From Synechococcus sp. RedBA-s (GTDB taxonomy: Bacteria; Cyanobacteriota; Cyanobacteriia; PCC-6307; Cyanobiaceae), in assembly GCF_024345495.1 (NCBI RefSeq), contig NZ_JAGQBF010000012.1, positions 1 through 64,000 of the forward strand: DNA of 64,000 nucleotides. The letters run 5' to 3'. A program made the translations under genes and the position numbers. The notes beneath the pieces were generated by a model. That model saw only the letters and a list, made by a program, of their open reading frames with translations. It did no database searches and had not been told where the DNA came from. This document shows, piece after piece, positions 25,399-33,099 of this stretch (positions are counted from its first letter, which is position 1; every line of letters starts with the position of its first letter).

Positions 25399-26645
25399 GG
25401 ACGCCCGGGACCCTGGGGACCCTGCCGCTCCAGTCGAGGCTCGCTTGGGCCCACCGCCAGGCGCAGTTCCAGCACCAGCGGATCGGGTGTTTCGGCGTCA
25501 CGGACCGCCACGGCCTCGAGGGTCACGGTCTGACCGGGGGGGCGCTCGCTCAGTTCCCTCCCCAGCCGGTTGAAGGTGGCCACATCGAACTGAACACCAT
25601 CGGCGATCGAGCCCTGGCGCTGGGCCTTGGCGAAGGAGGCCGCCAGCAGCAGGTTGAGACGGTTGCGCACCTGCTCACTGGAGCGTTCATTGCCCTCCAG
25701 CACCGTGGAGGCCATCAGGTCACCCCGTCGCAGCACCTGGCGGTTGGGTCTGAGGTCGGGGAAGCCCAGCACCTGGTCCTCGCCGCGCAGCACGTTGGCG
25801 GCCGAGAGGATGCTCACCACCCAGGGCCCGCCGCGGGAGAGGCGCGTTTCCAGGGTGGCGATGTCCTGGCGAGGCACCAGCAGGATCTGGCGGTTGGGGG
25901 TTTCCGCGGGCAACACCCGCTGGAAGGCATTGAGATTGGCCTGCCGTAGCAACGCCACCACTGCCGCATTGGCTTCGGTGGCGTTGCGGGGATTCACTTT
26001 GGCGCTGGCGAGGGGTTGACCGCTGCTGATCACCACATCGCCGCGGCGCAGGGCGATCAGTTTCCCCTCCAGTCCTTTGAGTTCTCTTTCGCCGGCCGTG
26101 ATCAGGCCGCGCACCCTCGCCAGTTCCGTTTCAGTTTTGCGGATGTCCTGGTCTCTAGCGCGGATGTCTCTGTTGAGGCGGTCGCGCTGGGCCAGCAGTT
26201 CCTGCCGCTGGGCCTGCAGGGGCTTGAGTTCACCGCGCAGCTGGCGCGCCTGGATCTCGGCGGCGGTGAGCTGACGGCGGGTCTGCTCGCGGTCGCGGCG
26301 GGCACGCTGCAGGGCCTCTTCCACCCGGGCCTGCTCCTGGCGGCTGAGACGCAGATTCCTCTCGCTGCGCCGCAGGGTGGTGCGGCTCTCCAGCAGCCTG
26401 GCCTGCAGGGCGTCGAGTTCGAACAGCCCAACGCGCAGGCGTTCGCTCACCGCCAGCATCAACCCGAGCGAGACGGCACTGATCAGGCTGCCCGTGAGCA
26501 CGGTGATCAGCACGGCTGTCTTGCGCGGCCGCAGGTTGAACAGGCTGAGCCTGGCTTTGCCCACCCGGCTGCCGAGCCGATCGCCCAGGGTGGCCAGCAC
26601 GCCTCCAAGGGCCAGGAGGGCCAGAATCAGCAGCCAGCCAGACAC
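25395..26645 (-). CDS. DUF3084 coiled-coil membrane protein
   Basis: The 416-residue protein has two N-terminal hydrophobic segments (about residues 3-20 and 45-67) and a long coiled coil (about 75-205) rich in R, E, Q and L. A globular region with NRQILLVPRQDIATLETRL and FNRLGRELSERPPGQTVTLEAV follows. This is the DUF3084 layout seen mostly in cyanobacteria, function unknown. It is the first gene of a two-gene unit with the YqgF-like nuclease and lies 45 bases downstream of ntcA. Confidence 0.82.
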   Translation of the reverse strand: MSGWLLILALLALGGVLATLGDRLGSRVGKARLSLFNLRPRKTAVLITVLTGSLISAVSLGLMLAVSERLRVGLFELDALQARLLESRTTLRRSERNLRLSRQEQARVEEALQRARRDREQTRRQLTAAEIQARQLRGELKPLQAQRQELLAQRDRLNRDIRARDQDIRKTETELARVRGLITAGERELKGLEGKLIALRRGDVVISSGQPLASAKVNPRNATEANAAVVALLRQANLNAFQRVLPAETPNRQILLVPRQDIATLETRLSRGGPWVVSILSAANVLRGEDQVLGFPDLRPNRQVLRRGDLMASTVLEGNERSSEQVRNRLNLLLAASFAKAQRQGSIADGVQFDVATFNRLGRELSERPPGQTVTLEAVAVRDAETPDPLVLELRLAVGPSEPRLERQGPQGPGRP

Positions 26646-26690
26646 AGTGCTGTGCGTGAGGGTCCAGTATCCGCCGTGGCGGCTCCCGCT

Positions 26691-27419
26691 TCAGCTGAAG
26701 CGCTTGGCCAGGGCCACTGGATCGAAGACTGTGATTTTCTTGCGGTCGATCTGCACCAGCCCGGCCTGACGCAGATCGCCCAGCAGGCGGGTGATCGTCA
26801 CCCGGGTGGAGCCGATCGCTTCGGCGATAGCCTGATGGGAGAGTCGCAAGTCGATTGTGATGCCTTCGGTGCCGGGCACGCCGAAATCCCGGCAGAGCAC
26901 TAACAGGAAACTCACCAGCCGTGACGACATGTCACGGTGGGTGAGGGTTTCGATCATGGTCTCGGTCTGCAGGATCCGCGAGGAGAGGCCCTGCAGGAGC
27001 AGCAGACCCACGGCGGAGTCCTGCTCGATGGCCCGGCGCACCGAAGACGCTGGCGCCGCCACCAGCTCCACGCGGGTGAAAGCCACTGCGTGATAAAAGC
27101 GATCCGAGCGCTGGCCGGTAAGCAGAGAGAGCACGCCAAACAGGCTGTTTTCCCGCAGCAGGGCCACAGTGATCTCTTCGCCCGATTCGTACACCCGCGA
27201 GAGCCGCACGGCTCCACGACGCAGGAGGTAAACCCGTTCAGCCGGATCCCCGGGGAAAAAGATCGTCTTTCCCCGCTCAACGGTTTCGAGCACGCAACCA
27301 CTCAGGCCACGCATCACATCCAGCAGCGTGATCGCTCCGTTGGCGGCAGCGGCGAGGCCTATGGGGGCCGGTGTCGATGGGCCGCCGGTGCGACTGAATC
27401 CGCGCATCGCGCCAACCAT
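26691..27419 (-). CDS. ntcA: Global nitrogen regulator NtcA
   Basis: NtcA is the Crp-family activator that senses 2-oxoglutarate and turns on nitrogen-assimilation genes. The 242-residue frame has the effector domain ([54 protein letters not shown]). The near-invariant helix-turn-helix [24 protein letters not shown] and the terminal [10 protein letters not shown] follow. The ATG at 27419 is chosen; 27407 is an alternative, and upstream starts add non-conserved residues. The N-terminal extension is longer than in freshwater model strains. Targets in the window could include amt. Confidence 0.95.
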   Translation of the reverse strand: MVGAMRGFSRTGGPSTPAPIGLAAAANGAITLLDVMRGLSGCVLETVERGKTIFFPGDPAERVYLLRRGAVRLSRVYESGEEITVALLRENSLFGVLSLLTGQRSDRFYHAVAFTRVELVAAPASSVRRAIEQDSAVGLLLLQGLSSRILQTETMIETLTHRDMSSRLVSFLLVLCRDFGVPGTEGITIDLRLSHQAIAEAIGSTRVTITRLLGDLRQAGLVQIDRKKITVFDPVALAKRFS

Positions 27420-27472
27420 GTTTCGGCGGAGCAGGTGTGAGATGGACGGTAAGGATCGCCCATGGCGCGCCC

Positions 27473-27488
27473 TGTAGTCACCGACACT
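27473..27488. promoter_or_regulatory. Possible NtcA-type half-conserved site upstream of ntcA
   Basis: TGTAGTCACCGACACT lies 54-69 bp upstream of the ntcA start. It matches GTA-N8-TAC with one mismatch (CAC for TAC). Autoregulation is known for ntcA in other cyanobacteria, but the match is weak and not exclusive. Confidence 0.25.
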
Positions 27489-27626
27489 AATCAATCGCAT
27501 CCATTCAAGCCCGGCCAAGCCTCGTCCGGGGTTGAAGTACAGGTGTTCGCGCTAGGGATGGTGGCTGAGGCTTGCTGGCGGCCCGGACACCGCTACATTC
27601 GGGTTCGCGCTTCCCTTGGGGTGTTG

Positions 27627-28220
27627 ATGACGGCCAGCCTGCGCAACGCCTCCACCGAGTCGCGCCATTCCCTGCGCGCCCTTGGCACGTCCCGGCCGGT
27701 GCCGCCCCGGCCCAGGCCGGCGCTCGCCAGGCCCGAAGGCTTGCTTCAGGTGCACACGGCTCCCTTCCGCGGCAGTTTCGGTGGGGTGTTCAGTCAGGCC
27801 CTGCGCAGTGCCGGGCTGGGCAGCCGGGTGCTGATCAGCCAGTTTCTCAAGGGCGGGGTGGAGCAGGGACCAGAGCACAGCCTCAGCCTCTGTGGCCGGC
27901 TGCAGTGGTTGCGTCCGGCGGTGCCCTCCTGCCTCACCCAGCCCGCCGCCGAGGAGCAGGAGCCGGTACGTGTCGCCGTTCAGGAGGTGTGGGCCTTCAG
28001 CCGCGACCAGCTGCTGGGGGCCGCCGTGGAGTTGATGGTGCTCGATGAACTGGGGCTGGCCATTGAGCTGGGTTTTCTCGCTCCCCAGGAGGTGATCAGC
28101 ACCCTGGAGCAACGGCCGGCCCACCTGGATGTGATCCTCACGGGCCCGTCCATTCCCCTGGAGCTGCTGGCCATGGCTGATCAGGTCACCCAGTTGCGGC
28201 GGGGAGGTGCCCCGTGCTGA
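27627..28220 (+). CDS. Cob(I)alamin adenosyltransferase-like P-loop family protein (degenerate Walker A)
   Basis: The 197-residue protein resembles the CobO/BtuR fold: GLLQVHTAPFRGSFGGVFSQ occupies the nucleotide-loop position, followed by SAGLGSRVLISQFLKG. Later segments AVELMVLDELGLAIELGFL and HLDVILTGP match the family's DE and TG(R/P) motifs. The Walker A loop normally reads GxGKGKTTA, but here the lysine is gone, so adenosyltransferase activity is doubtful. The start at 27627 follows a proline-rich leader. Its stop overlaps the dcd start, so the two are translationally coupled. Confidence 0.65.
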   Translation: MTASLRNASTESRHSLRALGTSRPVPPRPRPALARPEGLLQVHTAPFRGSFGGVFSQALRSAGLGSRVLISQFLKGGVEQGPEHSLSLCGRLQWLRPAVPSCLTQPAAEEQEPVRVAVQEVWAFSRDQLLGAAVELMVLDELGLAIELGFLAPQEVISTLEQRPAHLDVILTGPSIPLELLAMADQVTQLRRGGAPC

Positions 28221-28807
28221 AGAGCGACCGCTGGATCAACACGCTGGCGGCGGAAGGGATGATCCAGCCCTTCCAGTCCAGCCTGGTGCGACATCTGCAG
28301 CCGGAAACCAGCTCCAGCCCGGTGCTGAGCTTCGGCTGCTCCTCCTACGGCTACGACCTGCGCCTCTCTCCGCGGGAATTCCTGATCTTCCGCCACGTGC
28401 CCGGCACGGTGATGAACCCGAAGCGGTTCAATCCAGACAACCTCGAGCCCGCCCCCCTCCATCACGACGAGGATGGTGACTTCTTTATCCTGCCGGCCCA
28501 TTCCTATGGCCTAGGCGTGGCCCTGGAGAAGCTGAAGGTCCCGCCCATGATCACTGTGATCTGCCTGGGCAAGAGCACTTACGCCCGGCTGGGCATCATC
28601 GTCAACACCACTCCGGCGGAGGCCGGCTGGGAGGGCCATCTCACCCTCGAGTTCAGCAACTCATCCGGCGCCGACTGCCGGATTTATGCTAACGAAGGCA
28701 TCACCCAGTTGCTGTTCTTTGAAGGCGATCCCTGCGACACCACCTACCAGGATCGCGCCGGCAAGTATCAGCATCAGCCCGAGAGAGTCACCCTGGCCAG
28801 GGTCTGA
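28214..28807 (+). CDS. dcd: dCTP deaminase
   Basis: The 197-residue enzyme turns dCTP into dUTP for dTMP synthesis. It starts at GTG 28214 with LKSDRWINTLAAEGMIQPF, then SFGCSSYGYDLRLSPREF and the catalytic block GKSTYARLGIIVNTTPAEAG followed by WEGHLTLEFSN. The gene lies close to thyX, which makes dTMP from dUMP, so the two enzymes serve consecutive parts of thymidylate supply. It overlaps the upstream gene by 7 bases. Confidence 0.94.
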   Translation: MLKSDRWINTLAAEGMIQPFQSSLVRHLQPETSSSPVLSFGCSSYGYDLRLSPREFLIFRHVPGTVMNPKRFNPDNLEPAPLHHDEDGDFFILPAHSYGLGVALEKLKVPPMITVICLGKSTYARLGIIVNTTPAEAGWEGHLTLEFSNSSGADCRIYANEGITQLLFFEGDPCDTTYQDRAGKYQHQPERVTLARV

Positions 28808-28808
28808 C

Positions 28809-29228
28809 TCAGCGCAGTCCCATGGCCCGACGCACCTGGCCGATGCAGGGCAGCCCGCTTGGGCAGAGCCGGATCAGCCGGCCATTGACCACGAAAGGGG
28901 TGTCGGCGCTTGAATCGGCCGAAGCTCTACTCGCCATGGGGGCTTCTGTTTCCCCTGAAAAGTTCCCCGAGGAGGTTGGGTCTGGGGTGCCGTCATTCCC
29001 ATTCCAACTGCTATCCCTACCGCCAAGGCCTTGGAGCCGGCCTTCGACCGATTGCAGCAGGTTGCCGTAGCCAGGAGCGGAGCCGCCCTGGAGGGTTCCC
29101 TGGATGGCCGCCGCTCCCGCCGCGTCGATCAGCGTCTGGCTCCTGGCCGCAGGCGCGACCACAAGCATCATGAGCACCAGCAGAGGTAACAGCGGCAACG
29201 GCAGCGGCAACGACAGTGGCGGTGGCAT
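28809..29228 (-). CDS. Small secreted hypothetical protein
   Basis: From ATG 29228 the 139-residue product has a proline/leucine-rich signal peptide (MPPPLSLPLPLPLLPLLVLM then MLVVAPAARSQ). A low-complexity middle rich in G, S and T follows, and a short conserved-looking end FVVNGRLIRLCPSGLPCIGQ with two cysteines. No domain is recognised. A longer frame to 29333 exists, but its extra residues precede the signal peptide. It lies next to thyX on the same strand, 59 bases downstream of it. Confidence 0.55.
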   Translation of the reverse strand: MPPPLSLPLPLPLLPLLVLMMLVVAPAARSQTLIDAAGAAAIQGTLQGGSAPGYGNLLQSVEGRLQGLGGRDSSWNGNDGTPDPTSSGNFSGETEAPMASRASADSSADTPFVVNGRLIRLCPSGLPCIGQVRRAMGLR

Positions 29229-29287
29229 GGCGGGGCTTGCAGAGGCTTTTGCAGGCACAGGTCGGCTCGGCAGATCGGCAGGGGTGC

Positions 29288-31378
29288 TCAGGGGGCCAGG
29301 CGCGCTTTGTGCAGCCGGGCTCGGCTGTACCAAGCAGCGAACTCAGGAGCCCACGCCTCCAGGTGGGGCCACATCAGGTCACAGAGCTGACGGATTTCGA
29401 GCTGCGCATCCAGCTTCGCGCGCAGGTCGAGGAAATGCAGAAACGCCCGCAGGCTGAAGCTCACCACGAAGTGCTGGCGGTAGTCGAACGGCAGGATGCC
29501 GCGGGCGTGCTCCTCGGCGAAGCCAGCATCGAGCAGGTCGCGGTAGCGCTCGGCGGCGGCACGGCAGAGATCGAGATCGATGACCCGCTGGGCGTCGTCG
29601 TAGAGGTACTTCTTGCCCTGGCGGTCGCTGTAGGCGCCAACAGGGCGTAGATAGAACACTTCTTCTAGGTCCAGTTCGCCATTAGCGGCCTGGCAGATTC
29701 TGTCGCCTGTGTAGCGCATCGAGTTGTGCACCACCAGGCCATTCGCCACGAAGTTGTGCCACGGCGCTTCCACTTCAAGGTCGTAGGTGGTCTGGGTGCC
29801 CAGGAACTCCACCTTCACCACAGTGAGCGGATGAGCGCGCAACTTGCGGCCTTGCGGGCGGGGTTTGCTGGCCCAGGCAGAGACCGGTGCGCGTTGCTCT
29901 CCCCACGCTTCGGCGAAAGTGGCTTCCTGATGATGCGCGTGGATGAAGGTATGGCAGGGCTGGCACAAGGTCACCAGGTTGTCGCTTGCCAACTCCAGTG
30001 ACGGATCGGCATAGACCGGCACTAGATGATGGGCCTGAAGTTGCTGGTTGCTGCCCCGTTGTCCGCACCGCTGGCAGGTGTAGTCGAAGCGCCGGTGAAT
30101 TTCGGGGGCGATCTGGCGTGTCCAGGCGCCGGTCAGCACCCGATCACTCGACACTCCCCCTTTCCAGAAGGGAGAAGCGGCTCCCCGTTTCGTGATTCGG
30201 TGGGCATGGGCGCGGCGTGCCTCACGTGAGGCGTCGCTGAGCTGAAGGGCATAGCCGGCTCGGTCTTTGTTCCATGGGGTCATCCCTTTGCGGAATCCCG
30301 GTGGGCGGCAGTTCAGGCTCAGCCTGTAGTGGTACACCCACTTCTTGATGGCCTCCACCGAGCAACCCGCCAAGGCCGCCATCTCATCGGCATTGAGGTT
30401 TTCCTTCAGCTTCTGCTCAAGCCATAGCCGCTGGCGATACAGCGCTTCAGGCTGGTGGTTCCAGGGTTTCTTGCCGGATTGAAAGCGAGTCTGGCGTTGT
30501 GGAAGCTCAATCTGGTGGCGCCGGGCCCATTCGCGGATCGTGATGGGTCTGCAGCCCACCTGTTCTGCCATTTCCTTCGCGGTAAGACCGGCAGCGCACT
30601 GGCGCTCTAGCCAGGACTTGTCGCGGTAATCGCCGGTGCCGGCAGCCACCAACCCGTTGGCGAGCACTTGAGCGGTGCGGCGGAAGCTGCGCACGTGGCC
30701 ATCGTTGCGAGTGACGAGGCCGACCGCCTCACCCATGGTCTGCCAGCCATCGGGCGTCAGCACACGGTGGTTGGTGGTGCAATCCAGTGTGCGTCCGTCT
30801 TCCATGGTGACGCGATACACCGGTTGCTCTCCGCTGCACATCACGTCCTTGATGTGGCTGGTCTGGAACAGGCCGGTGTCTTCGTTCAATACCCGGAGAC
30901 GCATGCGCTTCAGACGCTCGCGGCAGTCGCGGCGGTATTCACCAGGGGGCTCCCCCTGGCGGCCACGCACGGCCCGATGCCGCACGGCCTTCTCCCCATT
31001 CGCCCAGAGGTCATGCAGTTCAGCGATCGCCAGCTTGCGCAGCGCGCCGGAAGCCTGCACGAACGTGACCTGCGTGCTGCCTGCCAAGCACTGCACATCA
31101 AAACTCACGCCAACCCGATGGGTGCGCGCCTGCTGCATCACCGAATGGGGAAACCAGCCCACGTTGAGCACGATCTGGGCATGCTCCAGGGGGCCGTAGT
31201 GGCCGCGCTCGCCGGAGAGCAGGCGCTTGACGCAGATCTCGCCCGCCGTGCGTTCATCGGGCCATTCGGCGCGGTCAGCCGCGACGAACCCCTCGCTGTA
31301 GTCCTGGTGCATGGCGGCATAGACGCACTGCTGGGGGTTGGGAGTTGCGGCGATCAGCTCGACCCGGAAACGGTCCAT
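29288..31378 (-). CDS. thyX: Flavin-dependent thymidylate synthase ThyX precursor containing an intein
   Basis: The 696-residue open frame is ThyX split by an in-frame intein. N-extein residues 1-96 carry the substrate and FAD-binding start of ThyX up to QQARTHRVGVSFDVQ. C-extein residues 553-696 resume at SMRYTGDRI and continue to the usual end. Joined, they give a 240-residue ThyX with the intact RxHRxxxxSxxxxSMR signature, so dTMP is made from dUMP with FADH2 and methylenetetrahydrofolate only after protein splicing. No thyA is seen here. The frame is uninterrupted, so splicing is expected to restore function. Confidence 0.93.
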   Translation of the reverse strand: MDRFRVELIAATPNPQQCVYAAMHQDYSEGFVAADRAEWPDERTAGEICVKRLLSGERGHYGPLEHAQIVLNVGWFPHSVMQQARTHRVGVSFDVQCLAGSTQVTFVQASGALRKLAIAELHDLWANGEKAVRHRAVRGRQGEPPGEYRRDCRERLKRMRLRVLNEDTGLFQTSHIKDVMCSGEQPVYRVTMEDGRTLDCTTNHRVLTPDGWQTMGEAVGLVTRNDGHVRSFRRTAQVLANGLVAAGTGDYRDKSWLERQCAAGLTAKEMAEQVGCRPITIREWARRHQIELPQRQTRFQSGKKPWNHQPEALYRQRLWLEQKLKENLNADEMAALAGCSVEAIKKWVYHYRLSLNCRPPGFRKGMTPWNKDRAGYALQLSDASREARRAHAHRITKRGAASPFWKGGVSSDRVLTGAWTRQIAPEIHRRFDYTCQRCGQRGSNQQLQAHHLVPVYADPSLELASDNLVTLCQPCHTFIHAHHQEATFAEAWGEQRAPVSAWASKPRPQGRKLRAHPLTVVKVEFLGTQTTYDLEVEAPWHNFVANGLVVHNSMRYTGDRICQAANGELDLEEVFYLRPVGAYSDRQGKKYLYDDAQRVIDLDLCRAAAERYRDLLDAGFAEEHARGILPFDYRQHFVVSFSLRAFLHFLDLRAKLDAQLEIRQLCDLMWPHLEAWAPEFAAWYSRARLHKARLAP
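29723..31090 (-). mobile_element. ThyX intein with HNH homing-endonuclease domain
   Basis: The 456-residue intein starts with Cys (C97 of the precursor) and ends HN before the extein serine. This is the class 1 splicing arrangement: N-terminal block CLAGSTQV, block B TTNHRV (intein residues 105-110), and C-terminal VEAPWHNFVANGLVVHN. Between the splicing halves are two HTH-like repeats (around 170-195 and 232-256) of the NUMOD type. An HNH nuclease follows: CxxC at 339-342, HH at 354-355, CxxC at 376-379. All catalytic and splicing residues look intact, so it may be mobile. The insertion point is inside the ThyX active-site signature. Confidence 0.93.
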
Positions 31379-31423
31379 GGGGCTGCAGGGCAGGGGAGAA
31401 GTGGCGGTGGGCTCAGCGGTGGC

Positions 31424-32014
31424 TCAGCCGTGGCTGCGGGGGCCGGCCTGGGCTGGTGGGACCAGGTCAGTGCCCTGGGTGTTGCCCTGGGCCTCGCCGC
31501 CGCTCAGCGGCGAGAGGTTGCCGACGCCAGCCAGCAGCGGCAGGGGGGTGGCCTCGATCAACGCGGCCATGATCGAGGCCAGCTCAGGGCGGCTGCGGGC
31601 CCCCAGGGAGCGCCCGATTGCCTTGCCGCTGCGGTCGAACAGCTCCAGCTGGGGGATGCCGTTCACCGCGTAGCGATCGATCTCCGGACTCCAGCGTGGA
31701 TTGTCCACATTCAGCAGCACCACGTTGAGCTCGCCGCGGTGCTGGCCCTCAAGGGCCGCCATCGCCGGCGCCATTGAGCGGCACGCTTCGCACCAGTCGG
31801 CGTAGAACTCCACGACCGTGGGTTTCCCACTGGCGAGGGCCAGGGGCAGCTCCGGCGAGCGCCGGGCCAGTTGCTCCAGCGGTGCCTGGGGCTGCAGGCC
31901 TCCACGCAACCCGAACAGCAGCAAGGCCAGGACAGCAGCGATGGCGGCCAGCAGCATCCGCTCCCGTCGCCCCAGGGGGGAGCTGGCATCAGCCGCGGGG
32001 TTGGGCAGGGTCAT
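31424..32014 (-). CDS. Membrane-anchored thioredoxin-like protein (TxlA/HCF164 type)
   Basis: The 196-residue protein has an N-terminal transmembrane anchor (about residues 20-38) and a thioredoxin fold with the active site EFYADWCEACRSMAP. IDRYAVNGIPQLELFDRSGK then carries the cis-proline. The WCEAC spacing and preceding FYADWCE match cyanobacterial TxlA and chloroplast HCF164, which reduce apocytochromes or other lumenal thiols. Start ATG 32014 is chosen over 32125, whose added residues look like read-through. It is divergent from the ferredoxin pair. Confidence 0.85.
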   Translation of the reverse strand: MTLPNPAADASSPLGRRERMLLAAIAAVLALLLFGLRGGLQPQAPLEQLARRSPELPLALASGKPTVVEFYADWCEACRSMAPAMAALEGQHRGELNVVLLNVDNPRWSPEIDRYAVNGIPQLELFDRSGKAIGRSLGARSRPELASIMAALIEATPLPLLAGVGNLSPLSGGEAQGNTQGTDLVPPAQAGPRSHG

Positions 32015-32160
32015 CGTGACGGGCGGGGAACCTGAACCGACGGCACTCTGGCAGCTCTGCCGCGGCTGCCGGGGCTGCCGGCTCGGGGCTGCCGGTCTCC
32101 TGGAGGACGGGCGGCCAGTCTGCAAAGGCTCGATAGCATGGGTCTTCCCTCCAGGCTGCG

Positions 32161-32574
32161 GTGAAGCGTCGCCTCACGATTCACTTCCCGCGCGAAACGG
32201 TGCATCACCCGATCACCTACCGGCTCGCCGTGGATTTCGATATCGCCGCCAAGATCCTTCGGGCCCAGATCGCCCCCAACCAGAGCGGCACCATGGTGGT
32301 GGAGCTCTCGGGCGACATCGACGAGCTCGATGCCGCCGAGCAGTGGCTGGAGGACCTGGGCCTGGGCCTGGATCGCGCCCCCGGTGAAATCCGCATCGAC
32401 CGCGGCCGTTGCGTCGATTGCGGCATCTGCGCCAGCGTCTGCCCCAGTGGTGCCCTTCGCAGCCGCCCGCCGGCCTGGCGGCTGGAGTTCCGGGCCCAGC
32501 ACTGCCTGGTGTGCGAGCAATGCATCCCCAGCTGTCCCCTGGATGCCATCGGTCTGGTGCTGGAGGCCCGATGA
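32161..32574 (+). CDS. NIL-domain ferredoxin-like protein
   Basis: The 137-residue protein starts at GTG 32161. Residues 1-75 form a NIL-domain-like alpha/beta fold (HFPRETVHHPITYRLAVDFD). Residues 80-135 carry two 4Fe-4S motifs, CVDCGICASVCPSGAL and CLVCEQCIPSCPLDAI, with all eight cysteines. NIL domains occur with methionine transporters, and here the domain is joined to a bacterial ferredoxin, a known fusion. The stop codon overlaps the start of the next gene (ATGA), suggesting coupled translation. Confidence 0.85.
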   Translation: MKRRLTIHFPRETVHHPITYRLAVDFDIAAKILRAQIAPNQSGTMVVELSGDIDELDAAEQWLEDLGLGLDRAPGEIRIDRGRCVDCGICASVCPSGALRSRPPAWRLEFRAQHCLVCEQCIPSCPLDAIGLVLEAR

Positions 32575-33089
32575 GCCGTGTGATCGGCGGCATCCTGCGT
32601 CTGGCCCTTCTGCCCCTGCGGGCGCCGTTCCTGCTGGTGCTCCTGCTGGTGAGCATCTATCTGGGCATCCACTGGGTGGTCAACGCACCACAGCAGGGCC
32701 TGTTCAATGCCGAGCAGGATCCTGTCCACGGTCTGTACTGGACGGTGGAATGTCTGCAGGCGGTGCTGGTGGTGGTGGTGGCCTCGGTGCCCGATCTGCT
32801 GCTGAGTCAGCTCTCGGCACTGATGGCTGCCAGCCGGGTGGTCACCCTGATCATCAGCCTGTTGCTGGTCACCGTCGGGGGCCTCTATCTGCTGCACCTC
32901 AGCGCCCTCGCCGACGTGGTGATCCTGGCCGCGGCGGTGCTGCTGGCCCGGCTGGATCTCATCCGCATCAAAGTGGTCCCTTCGCCCCTGTTCGCGGCCT
33001 TCGCGCTCTCCGGCTACGTGATGCTCGGCGTCTGGATCGGCCGCCTGTTGCAGCTCGGCGGTCTGCTGACGGGGTCGAGCGACGCCTGA
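32571..33089 (+). CDS. Conserved membrane protein paired with the NIL-ferredoxin
   Basis: The 172-residue protein has four to five hydrophobic segments (MSRVIGGILRLALLPLRAPF at the start, then LVLLLVSIYLGIHWVV, AVLVVVVASVPDLLLSQLSA, VVTLIISLLLVTVGGLYLLH and VVILAAAVLLARLDLIRIKV). No named domain is recognised. Its ATG overlaps the ferredoxin stop, so it likely acts with it, perhaps as a membrane partner in electron transfer; that role is inference. It ends 11 bases before the convergent lytic transglycosylase. Confidence 0.7.
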   Translation: MSRVIGGILRLALLPLRAPFLLVLLLVSIYLGIHWVVNAPQQGLFNAEQDPVHGLYWTVECLQAVLVVVVASVPDLLLSQLSALMAASRVVTLIISLLLVTVGGLYLLHLSALADVVILAAAVLLARLDLIRIKVVPSPLFAAFALSGYVMLGVWIGRLLQLGGLLTGSSDA

Positions 33090-33099
33090 GGCCGGCCGA

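Noticed and set aside
30668-31777. Plus-strand frame opposite the thyX intein
   Set aside because: The minus-strand ThyX plus intein motifs are decisive; the plus-strand product has no recognisable domain.
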